Assembly: GCA_019358835.1 (NCBI GenBank)
Contig: JAHHIH010000013.1
Location: 1 to 64,000 of the forward strand
Direction: 5' to 3'
DNA length: 64,000 bases
From: Tildeniella torsiva UHER 1998/13D
GTDB lineage: Bacteria > Cyanobacteriota > Cyanobacteriia > Phormidesmidales > Phormidesmidaceae
The notes under the pieces were generated by a model, which was given only the letters and a program-made list of their open reading frames with translations, did no database searches and had not been told where the DNA came from. Below, piece after piece: positions 9,192 to 17,320 of this stretch; the first letter of the stretch is position 1; every line of letters begins with the position of its first letter. The translations under genes and the position numbers were made by a program.

Positions 9192-9970
9192 CCCCGGCGC
9201 TGACTCTCCAGGGCGGTAATGTAGTCAGGAATGTCTTCTTGCCCCACCTGGCAGGCGGTTCTGTCTACAGTCAGCAGGTCGTCACCGTAGATCACCTGAC
9301 CAATAGGAATGCCATCGCCGCGATCGGGCTGCCAGTCTCGGCTAACGAATTTTTCGGTGCAGTCCACCACTCCGCCTGCGAAGAAGTGGCCTAGGGTGTA
9401 GTAGACATCCTGCAAAATCAGCGGTACCGAGGGACGGTGTAGCTGCCCCCGCGAGTTGGCACTGCGAGCTTTGTATTTTGCCCGAGGAAAGAGTCCGTAG
9501 AGGTTTTTAAGGGAAGCCGAAATCAGCGGTGCCCCTTTGAGCTGAGTGCGCTTAAAGGCGCTGACCGAGAGGCAGCAATCGACCTCTTGCAGCAGTTTGG
9601 GTGCCCACATGGTTTTGAACCGCACCGGACTGGGGGAGCGGTTGGGGTATTCGGCCAGTTCCAGCTCGTCGGCGTTGAGTAACTGAATTCCTTCCGACAA
9701 CAGCTGGTGAACCCCGACCTTAGCCATCACGGTGGCGAAAGCGACTTTAGAGCACACCCCTTCAACAATGAGGATTTCTGCTGTAGGGCTAAATTCCCGC
9801 AGGCCTCGGATAACTTCTGCGAGCACGGCCATGCTAACGGTGACGGGTGGCCCAACGGGGTAGCCGAGATTGGGTTTGATCAAAATGCGCTGGGCCTGCT
9901 GGACGATCGCGGGAGGGGTGTAGCGAAAGCGATCGCTAGGCGTCACAACCGCCGGAGCTGAAACGGACAT
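9146..9970 (-). CDS. DUF362 domain protein
   Basis: A 274-residue member of the DUF362 family, recognised from RILIKPNLGYP near the start, VEGVCSKVAFA, the DCCLSVSAFKRTQLKGAPLISASLKNLYG core and the C-terminal GDDLLTVDRTACQVGQ. Related proteins are often annotated as iron-sulfur-associated or uncharacterised; no 4Fe-4S CxxCxxC cluster motif is present here. Its start lies inside the end of a possible 43-codon membrane ORF (9936-10067) on the same strand, which has a far better ribosome binding site, so translational coupling is possible. Its 3' end overlaps the convergent Cys-repeat gene by 46 bases. Confidence 0.85.
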   Translation of the reverse strand: MSVSAPAVVTPSDRFRYTPPAIVQQAQRILIKPNLGYPVGPPVTVSMAVLAEVIRGLREFSPTAEILIVEGVCSKVAFATVMAKVGVHQLLSEGIQLLNADELELAEYPNRSPSPVRFKTMWAPKLLQEVDCCLSVSAFKRTQLKGAPLISASLKNLYGLFPRAKYKARSANSRGQLHRPSVPLILQDVYYTLGHFFAGGVVDCTEKFVSRDWQPDRGDGIPIGQVIYGDDLLTVDRTACQVGQEDIPDYITALESQRRGYREKIKVGATSSGR

Positions 9971-10067
9971 AGTGGTAAATCGACGAATGGGATACTAAAT
10001 TGATGAACTGCACCACAATGATGCCGATCGCCCAGGCAAAGAAAATCCAGGTCACTAAGCTAGTCAT
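9936..10067 (-). CDS. Possible 43-residue membrane protein
   Basis: This short frame starts with ATG 10067 preceded by a perfect AAGGAGGAG ribosome binding site (10070-10078). It encodes an N-terminal hydrophobic helix (VTWIFFAWAIGIIVVQFINL) and a short polar tail ending at TAG 9936-9938. It overlaps the DUF362 start by 35 bases in another frame. The sequence does not match any small photosystem or cytochrome b6f subunit that I can recall. The strong ribosome binding site plus an uninterrupted membrane helix favours a real gene. A leader peptide for the DUF362 gene is an alternative. Confidence 0.45.
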   Translation of the reverse strand: MTSLVTWIFFAWAIGIIVVQFINLVSHSSIYHYVRFSSGGCDA

Positions 10068-10330
10068 CGCTCCTCCTTCTAAAGTAATTCTTTGGGCAAT
10101 AAAAAACCTCTCGTTTCACTGTAGTGGGGCCTTTGAGTCATTCCGAGGGCAGAAAACCGTACCAATGGCGGCACAGAATTGTTCATGTAATGTCTCCATT
10201 TCCCCGTTGGGGATAGCCCTTGAGGCCGGGCAAAAGAAAAATCGGTGCCGGGGTTTACTCCCCTGGCTTGAGTCGCGTATAGTAGTAGACTGTGTCTGTG
10301 ATAAAAAGGTCTTACGGCTAGAGAAACCAA

Positions 10331-10633
10331 ATGGCTAAGAAAAGCATGATTGCGCGGGAGCGCAAGCGGGAAAAAATGGTGGCGCAATACGCTAAGAAGC
10401 GTGAGGCTCTGATGGAAGAGTTTGACAAAGCCGCCAACCAGCAAGAAAAGGTGGCAGTTCACCGCAAGATTCAGCAACTTCCCCGCAACAGCGCGCCGAC
10501 TCGCCTGCACAATCGCTGCTGGATGACCGGTCGCCCTCGTGGCTACTATCGCGACTTTGGCCTCTGCCGCAACAAGCTGCGCGAGATGGCTCACCAGGGT
10601 TTGCTACCTGGGGTGGTTAAGTCGAGCTGGTAA
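10331..10633 (+). CDS. rpsN: 30S ribosomal protein S14
   Basis: A component of the small ribosomal subunit head. At 100 residues it is the long, zinc-free form: [13 protein letters not shown] at the start, [14 protein letters not shown] and [21 protein letters not shown] near the end. The isolated position, away from the main ribosomal protein cluster, is usual in cyanobacteria. It is followed by a strong hairpin at 10695-10729. About 260 bases of intergenic sequence lie between it and the small upstream ORF, and I see no other gene there. Confidence 0.98.
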   Translation: MAKKSMIARERKREKMVAQYAKKREALMEEFDKAANQQEKVAVHRKIQQLPRNSAPTRLHNRCWMTGRPRGYYRDFGLCRNKLREMAHQGLLPGVVKSSW

Positions 10634-10694
10634 GATAAATTCTCGCTTTCTGAATCCACCTAAGGTTTCTGCAAAGAGCTTTAGAGCTGTTTTT

Positions 10695-10729
10695 CAAAAG
10701 GGGATTGAGCAATGTTCAATCCCCTTTTG
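10695..10729 (+). terminator. Hairpin after rpsN
   Basis: CAAAAGGGGATTGA and TCAATCCCCTTTTG form a perfect 14-bp stem with a 7-base loop about 60 bases after the rpsN stop. No long T-run follows on the plus strand, so it may be a factor-independent terminator of the cyanobacterial type or an mRNA 3'-end stabiliser. Confidence 0.6.
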
Positions 10730-10761
10730 GATTGGGAGTTTCTGGAGATCGCGCGACTATA

Positions 10762-11337
10762 CTACCCCCAAATCTCGGCCATCACTAGAACAAAACCGGG
10801 CATAACCTCTTCTCCAGAGAGCTGTTCTGGCTGGCTCAGATATTCTGTAGGGCGACCCAAGCGATAGATTTCCACCCGTTTTTCCTGGGGATCGATTAGC
10901 CACCCTAGCCGCACACCGCAATCGCGGTATTCAGACATCTTGTGCTGAAGGGTGGCCAGTTTATCCGTCGCCGATCGCAGCTCGATCACAAAATCGGGGG
11001 CCAGGGGCAAAAACCTGGCGGGGTCTGGGGCCAGGGCTTCGATGCGCGTTTTTTCTACCCAGGCTACATCCGGCGAGCGATCGGCTCCATTGGGGAGAGA
11101 GAACCCAGTGGAAGAATCAAATACAATGCCCAACCGAGCTTGACGATTCCAAACATTCAAATCTGTGGTTAAGTCTGCATTGCGCTTTCCCGACTCCCAG
11201 CCGGTGGGGGGCATGAGGATTAAATCTCCTGTACTGCTGCGTTCGAGGCGAATGTCGTGGTTAACTTTGCACAGCTCATAGAACTGCTCACGGGTGAGCC
11301 GCACCACTGGGTCAAGGGTTAGGGTCAGTGAAGTCAT
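10762..11337 (-). CDS. Uma2-family (DUF820) PD-(D/E)XK nuclease-like protein
   Basis: A 191-residue Uma2 protein, a family greatly expanded in cyanobacteria and predicted to have the PD-(D/E)XK restriction-endonuclease fold. Typical parts are LTREQFYELC and LILMPPTGWESGKRNADL near the N-terminus, then RSPDVAWV (the Asp), PDFVIELRSATDKL (Glu plus following hydrophobic strand) and MSEYRDCGVRLGWLIDP. The predicted active-site residues D, E and the following basic/polar positions are present, so it is probably not degenerate. The biological role of Uma2 proteins is unresolved. A second, unrelated-looking copy lies at 33196-33825. Confidence 0.9.
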   Translation of the reverse strand: MTSLTLTLDPVVRLTREQFYELCKVNHDIRLERSSTGDLILMPPTGWESGKRNADLTTDLNVWNRQARLGIVFDSSTGFSLPNGADRSPDVAWVEKTRIEALAPDPARFLPLAPDFVIELRSATDKLATLQHKMSEYRDCGVRLGWLIDPQEKRVEIYRLGRPTEYLSQPEQLSGEEVMPGFVLVMAEIWG

Positions 11338-11364
11338 AGGCCTAGGATAACGACTTACTTTGAG

Positions 11365-11763
11365 TTAGTTGATATTGTTCGCGGCATCGCCGCCATCGCG
11401 CAGCGAACCCACGCGGCTAACTTCGAGGGTGGTGGATCTGCCACAGCAGCGATCGATGCCCAGGCTATCGAAAAGCAGATCGCCCACGGCGTTGGCTACC
11501 GCAAACTCACCGTAGAAACTCTCTGAGAAATCAAAGGCTTGTAGCTCAGTCAAGATCGCCATCACCAGCGAGCCGACGTCGTTTTCGCCCTCCATGCGCT
11601 GGCGCACAAACACCTGAGAAGCTCGCTCGGCGATTTTGCGATTGGCTGGCTCGGGCAAATATTCTGCATTCAACCAGGTGAGCAGTGCTGCTTTGAGCCA
11701 CTGCCCCTCCTGTTGAGCATCCTCTGGGGGCGGCAGCATAATGGGGCTAAGGGGGTCAGTCAT
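11365..11763 (-). CDS. Conserved hypothetical protein
   Basis: A soluble 132-residue protein of unknown function. It is mostly alpha-helical in appearance, with an acidic centre (LTELQAFDFSESFYGEFAVANAVGDLLFDSLGIDRCC). The ATG at 11763 (MTDPLSPIMLPPPEDAQ) is preferred over the one at 11805, whose extra 14 residues look non-family. It lies 27 bases upstream of the Uma2 gene on the same strand, so the two may be co-transcribed. It is divergent from aat. Confidence 0.65.
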   Translation of the reverse strand: MTDPLSPIMLPPPEDAQQEGQWLKAALLTWLNAEYLPEPANRKIAERASQVFVRQRMEGENDVGSLVMAILTELQAFDFSESFYGEFAVANAVGDLLFDSLGIDRCCGRSTTLEVSRVGSLRDGGDAANNIN

Positions 11764-11905
11764 CGCTTTGAGGGGTGAGGAAACCGAGGAAAACCTTCTG
11801 TACACTCAATACTACCGCCTTAGATTCTTGCCCCAGGGCGAGGGCGGCTGAGCGTCAAGAATCATTACTCGCCTATCCCTTGAGAACCCATCTACTAAGA
11901 CGATT

Positions 11906-12493
11906 GTGACCTCTATCAAGTACGACCTAGATGCCATCATTCGCGGTTACTCCCAGGGGTATTTTTTGATGGCCGATGGCGAAGGCGACGATCTGGGCTG
12001 GTACTCAAGCCGCCAGCGCACGCTAATTCCGCTGGACGATCGCTTTCGCTATCCCAAATCGCTGCGGCGATCGCTCAACCAAAACCGCTTTCGAGTCGCC
12101 ATCAACCAGGCCTTTGAGGAGGTGGTCAGCGGCTGCGCCGATCGCGACACCACTTGGATCTCGGGCGAACTTAGGCAGGTCTATACCGAACTCTACCGGG
12201 CAGGCTGGGCCTACAGCTTTGAGACCTGGCAGGGGGACGAGCTGGCGGGGGGCGTTTTAGGCCTGGTAATTGGCGGTGCGTTTATTGGCGAGTCGATGTT
12301 TTTTCGCATTTCTGAGGGCTCTAAGGTGGCGATGGTCAAGCTGGTCGAGCACCTGCGCCAGCGCCACTTTGCCCTATTCGACGCCCAGATGATGAACCCC
12401 CACCTGGAGCGGTTTGGGGCCTATGTTGTGGGCGATCGCGAGTACAAGAGTCAACTCAAAGTGGCTCTAAAGCAAAACTGTAGCTTCCTCTAG
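11906..12493 (+). CDS. aat: Leucyl/phenylalanyl-tRNA--protein transferase
   Basis: It transfers Leu or Phe from aminoacyl-tRNA to proteins with N-terminal Arg or Lys, creating N-degrons for ClpS/ClpAP. Family motifs are clear: YSQGYFLMADG, WISGELRQVYTELYRAGWAYSFETWQG and the catalytic-core segment GGVLGLVIGGAFIGESMFFRI. At 195 residues it is shorter than the E. coli enzyme (about 234), mainly through a reduced N-terminal domain, as is common in cyanobacteria. Start GTG at 11906. Its last 27 bases overlap the convergent HxlR gene. Confidence 0.95.
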   Translation: MTSIKYDLDAIIRGYSQGYFLMADGEGDDLGWYSSRQRTLIPLDDRFRYPKSLRRSLNQNRFRVAINQAFEEVVSGCADRDTTWISGELRQVYTELYRAGWAYSFETWQGDELAGGVLGLVIGGAFIGESMFFRISEGSKVAMVKLVEHLRQRHFALFDAQMMNPHLERFGAYVVGDREYKSQLKVALKQNCSFL

Positions 12494-12856
12494 CACCTCT
12501 GGTTGAGTCTGGGATGCCCCACAGCTGGGCAAGTCACCATACCAGCGCTGGGCCAAGCCGTTGAGCTGGTCGAGAATGTTCACTAGCTCGCCAGCGCGCT
12601 CCGTCAGGCTGTAGGTAACCTGGGGCGGCACGGTGGGCTCGTAGTGGCGGTGGACAATGCCCTCTTGCTCCAGCATCCGCAGACGCTCAGTGAGCATTTT
12701 GGTCGAAATGCCCTCCACCTGTCGTCGCAGCACCCCAAATCGGGTAGGGCCAGCGGTGGAGAGTATCCAAATGATGTACATCGTCCAAGGCCCCGAGAGC
12801 ATATTCATGAGCTGGCTGACGGGGCAGGGGTTGCGATCGCTAGAGGGTTGCGCCAT
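12467..12856 (-). CDS. HxlR-family transcriptional regulator (first copy)
   Basis: A 129-residue winged-helix regulator: CPVSQLMNMLSGPWTMYIIW (the family's Cys near the N-terminus and GxW motif), TRFGVLRRQVEGISTKMLTERLRMLEQEGIV (recognition helix) and YSLTERAGELVNIL. HxlR/YodB-type proteins commonly sense quinones, aldehydes or disulfide stress through the N-terminal Cys, here Cys11. It is divergent from a flavodoxin-fold oxidoreductase gene, and the intergenic region carries a palindrome at 12896-12916. Autoregulation together with control of the neighbour is the natural inference. Confidence 0.93.
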   Translation of the reverse strand: MAQPSSDRNPCPVSQLMNMLSGPWTMYIIWILSTAGPTRFGVLRRQVEGISTKMLTERLRMLEQEGIVHRHYEPTVPPQVTYSLTERAGELVNILDQLNGLAQRWYGDLPSCGASQTQPEVLEEATVLL

Positions 12857-12895
12857 GGGCCAAAGCCATATCCAAAAGTGGTTACTTCAAGGTTC

Positions 12896-12916
12896 CTACT
12901 TTACTTGAGTAAGTAG
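12896..12916. promoter_or_regulatory. Probable HxlR operator (first)
   Basis: Half-sites CTACTT and AAGTAG are separated by 9 bases, centred between the divergent HxlR and flavodoxin-like genes about 40 bases from each start. Further TTACTT copies follow immediately (12917-12922) and precede it (12882-12887). It closely resembles the site at 14013-14034 in front of the second HxlR gene. Operator function is inferred from position and symmetry. Confidence 0.65.
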
Positions 12917-12958
12917 TTACTTTTAGTATCTAAGCGTAACGCAACGAGACATTTAGCT

Positions 12959-13567
12959 ATGGCCACTACCGCAATTGTTTACTTCTCAGGCGGTGGGCAC
13001 ACCCACCTAATGGCCGAGGCGATCGCTGCCGGGATCCGCACCGCTGGCCACACCCCCGACCTGCTGCGAATCACGGGGGAGCAAATTACCGATGGCCGCT
13101 GGGCCGATGACACCTATATGGCTCGCCTGGCGGAGGCCGATGCGATCGTGTTTGGCTCCCCCACCTATATGGGCGGTGTAGCGGCCCAGTTCAAAGCCTT
13201 TATCGATGCCGCTAGCTCCGCCTGGTTCGTGCAGCAGTGGAAAGATAAAATCGCCGCCGGGTTCACCCACTCCAGTTCGCCCAGCGGCGACAAGCAGGGA
13301 ACTCTGCTGTACCTGTCTATCAACGCTGCCCAGCACGGCATGGTGTGGGTGGGGGCCACCGACATGCCCAGTCAGTACCAGGGCAAAACCGACGGCGTCA
13401 ACCGCTTGGGGTCATTTTTGGGGATTATGGGCCAAAGCCCGATGACGATGGACGGCAGCCCAACGGCGATCGAATCGGGCGATCGCCTCACTGCCGAGTT
13501 GTTTGGCCAGCGCATTGCCACCGCTGCCGAGCGCTGGATACCCCAGAAAGTTGCGGTTCCAGCCTAG
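12959..13567 (+). CDS. Flavodoxin-fold NAD(P)H:quinone oxidoreductase (WrbA-like)
   Basis: A 202-residue FMN protein. The phosphate-binding loop lies in IVYFSGGGHTHLMAEAI, the flavin contacts in FGSPTYMGGVAAQFKAFID and GFTHSSSPSGDKQGTLLYLS, and GLG-like contacts around FLGIMGQ. Members reduce quinones by two electrons or act as electron-transfer flavodoxins. Pairing with a divergent HxlR regulator is a classic arrangement for quinone or electrophile detoxification, for example the YodB/AzoR1-type circuits of Bacillus. The exact substrate cannot be read from sequence. Confidence 0.9.
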   Translation: MATTAIVYFSGGGHTHLMAEAIAAGIRTAGHTPDLLRITGEQITDGRWADDTYMARLAEADAIVFGSPTYMGGVAAQFKAFIDAASSAWFVQQWKDKIAAGFTHSSSPSGDKQGTLLYLSINAAQHGMVWVGATDMPSQYQGKTDGVNRLGSFLGIMGQSPMTMDGSPTAIESGDRLTAELFGQRIATAAERWIPQKVAVPA

Positions 13568-13606
13568 ATCACCGCAGTTAGGAAAATTATTGGATCGTGC
13601 TCTATA

Positions 13607-13639
13607 GGGCAGTGTTTTGATGCCATCAAAACACTGCCC
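13607..13639. terminator. Bidirectional hairpin between convergent genes
   Basis: GGGCAGTGTTTTGATG and CATCAAAACACTGCCC form a perfect 16-bp inverted repeat around a single central base. It sits just between the stop of the flavodoxin-like gene and the stop of the second HxlR gene, so it can terminate both. Confidence 0.75.
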
Positions 13640-13643
13640 TTGC

Positions 13644-13982
13644 TTACATTGGGGGTGTGCCGTGTCGCACCACATGCTGCTCTCCCCAGTGGCAAAGGGC
13701 TTCCAAGACTGGAATTAGACTGTGACCGTAGTCAGTAAAAGAATACTCCACCTTAGGAGATTTGCTGGGATGCGAAACCCGCAGCACAAGACCATCTTTT
13801 TCTAGCTCTCGAAGCTGTTGTGCTAGAACTTTTTCACTAATGCCAGAAATCAGGCGTTTTAGCTCACTAAATCGCTTCGCTTCGTCGCGTAAATGCCAAA
13901 GAATTAGAATTTTCCACTTGCCGCCTAGGACTTTGAGCGTAGCCTGAACGAACTCTGTACCTTCAGTGATTGTCCCTGACAT
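13644..13982 (-). CDS. HxlR-family transcriptional regulator (second copy)
   Basis: A 112-residue winged-helix protein with the family signature VLGGKWKILILWHLRDEAKRF, the recognition helix region FSELKRLISGISEKVLAQQLRELEKDGLV and the wing SPKVEYSFTDYGHSLIPVLEAL. Unlike the first copy it lacks the N-terminal Cys before the GKW motif; its only cysteine is near the C-terminus, so its sensing may differ. It is divergent from an SDR gene with a perfect palindrome in between (14013-14034). Confidence 0.94.
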   Translation of the reverse strand: MSGTITEGTEFVQATLKVLGGKWKILILWHLRDEAKRFSELKRLISGISEKVLAQQLRELEKDGLVLRVSHPSKSPKVEYSFTDYGHSLIPVLEALCHWGEQHVVRHGTPPM

Positions 13983-14012
13983 GCCTTGGCCTATGTAGTC
14001 TTAACCGGTAGG

Positions 14013-14034
14013 GTACTTACGAAAAAGTAAGTAC
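14013..14034. promoter_or_regulatory. Probable HxlR operator (second)
   Basis: GTACTTAC and GTAAGTAC are perfect 8-bp inverted repeats with a 6-base spacer, 31 bases upstream of the HxlR start and 65 bases upstream of the SDR ATG. The core TACTT/AAGTA matches the site at 12896-12916. Confidence 0.75.
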
Positions 14035-14098
14035 TTTGCAAACCACAAAGCTCAGTATACCGTTGGGTAAATACTTCAGCAAAAAGGCAGTCGTCAAC

Positions 14099-14842
14099 AT
14101 GCAAGTCGAGAATGCTGTGGCGCTAGTGACCGGAGCTAATGGTGGTATCGGGGAATACTATATTGAAGCCTTGCGCGCCCTAGGAGTCGCTCGAATTTAC
14201 GCTGGAGTCAGAAAGATTAGCAGCCTACAGGATTTAGTTGCAATTGACCCCGATCGCATTATTCCCGTTGCCCTAGACATTACGGATGGGGCAACCGTAG
14301 AGACCGCCGCATTGCAGTGCAGCGACGTCAATTTACTGATCAATAACGCCGGCATTGGCCTACTCAAAGGGTTTATTTCCGCCCCCGACCTTTCCGCCGC
14401 GCGAGCCGAAATGGAGGTAAATTATTTTGGCACGCTGGCAATGTGTCGGGCCTTTGCGCCTGTGCTCAAGACTAACGGTGGCGGTGCGATCGTCAACATG
14501 CTGAGCATTTTAGGCCGGGTCAATTTCCCCATGAACGCGTCCTACAGCGCCTCTAAGGGGGCCGGCTACATCTTGACCCAAGGGGTGCGGGCCGAGCTGG
14601 CGGCGCAAAATACCCTGGTGATTGGCGTCATGCCCGCCACGGTAGATACCAAGGGCAGCCAAGATTTTCCGCCTCCTAAGGTGGCCCCAGAGACGGTGGT
14701 TCAGGCGGCGCTCCAGGCGGTGGTGGATGGTACAGAGGACGTTTACCCTGGTGACCAGGCCCAGGCCATAGCGGCTCAGCTGCTCAGCGACCCCAAAGGC
14801 CTAGAGAAGGCGATGGCGGCGATGCTGCCCCAGCCAGCATGA
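14099..14842 (+). CDS. Short-chain dehydrogenase/reductase
   Basis: A classical SDR of 247 residues. The cofactor loop is TGANGGIG, the strand motif is LINNAGIG, the catalytic pair is YSASK with a preceding serine in NMLSILGR, and the Rossmann fold is complete. I chose the ATG at 14099; the in-frame TTG at 14036 would run through the region next to the palindromic operator. The gene is followed after 13 bases by an F420-reductase-like NAD(P)-binding protein, so the two probably form an operon under the second HxlR regulator. The substrate is unknown. Confidence 0.9.
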   Translation: MQVENAVALVTGANGGIGEYYIEALRALGVARIYAGVRKISSLQDLVAIDPDRIIPVALDITDGATVETAALQCSDVNLLINNAGIGLLKGFISAPDLSAARAEMEVNYFGTLAMCRAFAPVLKTNGGGAIVNMLSILGRVNFPMNASYSASKGAGYILTQGVRAELAAQNTLVIGVMPATVDTKGSQDFPPPKVAPETVVQAALQAVVDGTEDVYPGDQAQAIAAQLLSDPKGLEKAMAAMLPQPA

Positions 14843-14855
14843 GGAGGGGGCCGTC

Positions 14856-15503
14856 ATGAAAATTGGTATTTTAGGCTCGGGCAACGTGGGGGCTGGGCTA
14901 GGTTTACTCTGGGCTAAAGCGGGCCACGAGGTAATCTTTTCCTACTCCAGAGATGAGGCCAAGCTCAGGCATCTGGCCGAAACGGCGGGGCCGAAGGCTC
15001 AGGTGGGCACCCCCGCTGAGGCCGTGGCCCAAAGCGAGGTGGTGATGCTGGCGGTGGCGCTGCCGCAGCTAGAGGATGCGATCGCCGCTGGCAGCCCCTT
15101 TGACGGCAAAATCATCATCACCTGCGTCAGCGGGCTGCGTCCCGATTTCACGGGGCAAACCATCGGCCTGGCTACGGATTTAACGAGTTCTGTGGCGGAG
15201 CAGGTGCAACGGCTCGCCCCCCAGGCTAGGGTGGTTGAAGCCTTCAACCTCACCTTTGCGGAAATTATTGCGGCGGAGTCGAGGGAGTTTGGGGGGCATC
15301 GCCCCAGCTTGTTCTACTGCGGCGACGATGGCTCGGCCAAGGCCACGGTGGCGGGCCTGATTGAAGATTGTGGTTACGACGCGCTGGATGCGGGCGGGCT
15401 GAGGGTCGCCCGCAGTTTAGAAACTCTAGCGACAGCCTGGGTGCAGTTTGCCGTGGCCAGCGGCCAATTCCCGACCGTGGGGCTAAAGGTGCTACAGCGC
15501 TGA
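14856..15503 (+). CDS. NAD(P)-binding protein, F420-dependent NADP reductase family (YjgC/NPDR type)
   Basis: A 215-residue Rossmann protein with the dinucleotide motif ILGSGNVGAGLGLLWAKAGH and the later segments VVEAFNLTFAEII and LYCGDD-like FYCGDDGSAK that mark the F420-dependent NADP+ reductase-like family. Many members in organisms without F420 use NAD(P) on unknown substrates. It follows the SDR by 13 bases with its own AGGAGG ribosome binding site, so it is probably co-transcribed and controlled by the same HxlR operator. Confidence 0.88.
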   Translation: MKIGILGSGNVGAGLGLLWAKAGHEVIFSYSRDEAKLRHLAETAGPKAQVGTPAEAVAQSEVVMLAVALPQLEDAIAAGSPFDGKIIITCVSGLRPDFTGQTIGLATDLTSSVAEQVQRLAPQARVVEAFNLTFAEIIAAESREFGGHRPSLFYCGDDGSAKATVAGLIEDCGYDALDAGGLRVARSLETLATAWVQFAVASGQFPTVGLKVLQR

Positions 15504-15567
15504 ATCTGACGGCGCTGTAGGATTTTTGAGGTCGGCTGTGGGGTCTAACGTTCTTCTCATCCACTGA

Positions 15568-17196
15568 ATGGCTATGGCATGGCTGAAAGGGCACAGGGTA
15601 AACCGTCGATGGTGGCGATCGTTAATTGCAGCCCTCAGCAGCGCTCTGTTGGCGCTGCCTGGGCTGGCCGCTGAGCGCCTTGAGTTTTTCTACGGCCCCT
15701 TTGAGATTACCGTGCGCGTAGACGACCTTCAGCACTTTGCCGATACGGGAGAGGTGCGGGGCAGTCTGCGCCCCATTGCCCGACAGCTTTCCCCCAGCCA
15801 GCTCGACGGCCTGCGAGGTTGGCTGACCCGGCCTTTTGCGCTCGATGTGGTAACGGTGGCGGAGCTGACCTATTCTCCCGTGGGTATGCGGCTACTGGGG
15901 CAGCTCGGTTATTTAGTGCAAACCGACGACCGGCGCAGCGGGTTTTCGGCCCTGCGGGCCAGCCTAATTTTGGCTGCGGCTCAAGCTCCAGGGCTGACGA
16001 CCCTGCATGCGTTGCAGCAGTTTCCGTTAGACACTGTGCAGATTGACTATGCCCTGGCTCGGGAATTGTTGGGCGAAGGCCAGGCTTTTTTTCAGCAGCG
16101 AAACACGGTGCTAACGGCCCTAGAGACCCAGGCCCGGCAAAACCTTACCCCCGCGTCCACCGCCCTTTCCCAGAAAATGCCCGAGCAGCCAGGGGCCTAC
16201 CCCTGGGAGCGGCGCACCCTTGAGTTCGAGAATGCGCTGCGGCGAACGCGACCGGTGGCTGACCTGTATCTGCCGCAGATCTCTGCGCCGCCAGGCTCTT
16301 TGCCGGTGGTGGTCATCAGCCACGGGGCCGCATCGAGTCGGCAGACCCTGAGGTATCTGGCCGAACATCTGGCGAGCCATGGCTATGGCGCGGTGGTGCT
16401 TGAGCACGACGACAACGGGGCTCAGTTTGAGCAGTTTCTCAGCGGCATGGCCCAGCCCCCTGACCCGATCACGCTGCTGAGTCGCCCGCGGGATGTGACA
16501 GCGGTGCTCGATACCCTGGAGACTTTAGCTCAAGCGGATCCCAGTATTGGGCGACTAGATCTGGCCCAGGTCGGTGTGGTGGGCCAATCGTTGGGGGCTT
16601 ACACGGCGCTGGCGGTGGCTGGGGCAACGTTTAACCCTGAAGCCCTGCGACAGGTGTGCCCGTCACCAACCCAGAGCGGTGTCTCGCTCAATCTCTCGCT
16701 GCTGGTGCAGTGTGAGGTGCTAGCGATCGCCACCGACCTGCCCGCTTCCTTAAGGGATCAGCGGGTGACGAGCGCGATCGCCATTAACCCCCTCACCAGC
16801 CACATCTTTGGCGAAGCCGGTCTCAGTCAGGTCGAGATTCCGGTGATGGTGGTGGCGGGCACCGACGATTTCTTTACCCCCGCCGTACCCGAGCAGATTC
16901 AGCCGTTTGACTGGATTGCCAGCCCCGAGAAGCATTTGGTGGTGATGGGCGCAGGCACCCACTTCTCATTTTTAGAGGGCGACACCAGCGACGGTGCGCT
17001 GCCGCTCCCACCCGGATTCTTGGGGCCAGATGCTCGGGCGGCTCACCCTTACCTCAAGGGTTTGAGTACAGCTTTCTTTAACCGCTACCAGCGGGGGCAG
17101 ACGGCGGCCTCTACCTACCTGGGCCAGGGCTATCTAGACACCTTTGATCAATCGCCGTTTCGGGCGCTAATTGTTCGGGATGTACCGGACTTCTAG
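15568..17196 (+). CDS. Exported alpha/beta hydrolase with DUF1400 domain
   Basis: A 542-residue protein with an N-terminal signal sequence (RSLIAALSSALLALPGLAA), a DUF1400 domain (about 35-190, beginning ERLEFFYGPFEITVRVDDL) and a C-terminal alpha/beta hydrolase domain. The nucleophile elbow is GQSLG, the oxyanion region VVVISHGAASSRQTLRYLAEHLASHG, the acid lies in VVAGTDDFFTP and the histidine in GAGTHFSFLEG. This two-part architecture is typical of cyanobacteria; its substrate is not known to me. It ends convergently with the glutamate dehydrogenase-like gene, with a short inverted repeat between them. Confidence 0.92.
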   Translation: MAMAWLKGHRVNRRWWRSLIAALSSALLALPGLAAERLEFFYGPFEITVRVDDLQHFADTGEVRGSLRPIARQLSPSQLDGLRGWLTRPFALDVVTVAELTYSPVGMRLLGQLGYLVQTDDRRSGFSALRASLILAAAQAPGLTTLHALQQFPLDTVQIDYALARELLGEGQAFFQQRNTVLTALETQARQNLTPASTALSQKMPEQPGAYPWERRTLEFENALRRTRPVADLYLPQISAPPGSLPVVVISHGAASSRQTLRYLAEHLASHGYGAVVLEHDDNGAQFEQFLSGMAQPPDPITLLSRPRDVTAVLDTLETLAQADPSIGRLDLAQVGVVGQSLGAYTALAVAGATFNPEALRQVCPSPTQSGVSLNLSLLVQCEVLAIATDLPASLRDQRVTSAIAINPLTSHIFGEAGLSQVEIPVMVVAGTDDFFTPAVPEQIQPFDWIASPEKHLVVMGAGTHFSFLEGDTSDGALPLPPGFLGPDARAAHPYLKGLSTAFFNRYQRGQTAASTYLGQGYLDTFDQSPFRALIVRDVPDF

Positions 17197-17267
17197 CGCT
17201 CGAATAGCGCCAAGATATGGCTAATCCGAATCGCACAACCCTGATGCCAAACAGGCGGCTTGCGTAG

Positions 17268-17286
17268 GGGCAAACGGTGTTTGCCC
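17268..17286. repeat. Short dispersed inverted repeat (GGGCAAAC type)
   Basis: GGGCAAAC-ggt-GTTTGCCC, preceded by GTAG, is a small interspersed palindrome of a kind frequent in cyanobacterial intergenic DNA. It sits between two convergent genes and could also act in termination. Confidence 0.55.
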
Positions 17287-17320
17287 AGCCTAACCGGGGG
17301 CAGCCAAGGCGGATTCAGGA

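Noticed and set aside
10079-10594. Minus-strand 171-codon frame over rpsN
   Set aside because: It is antisense to ribosomal protein S14 and has no family resemblance.
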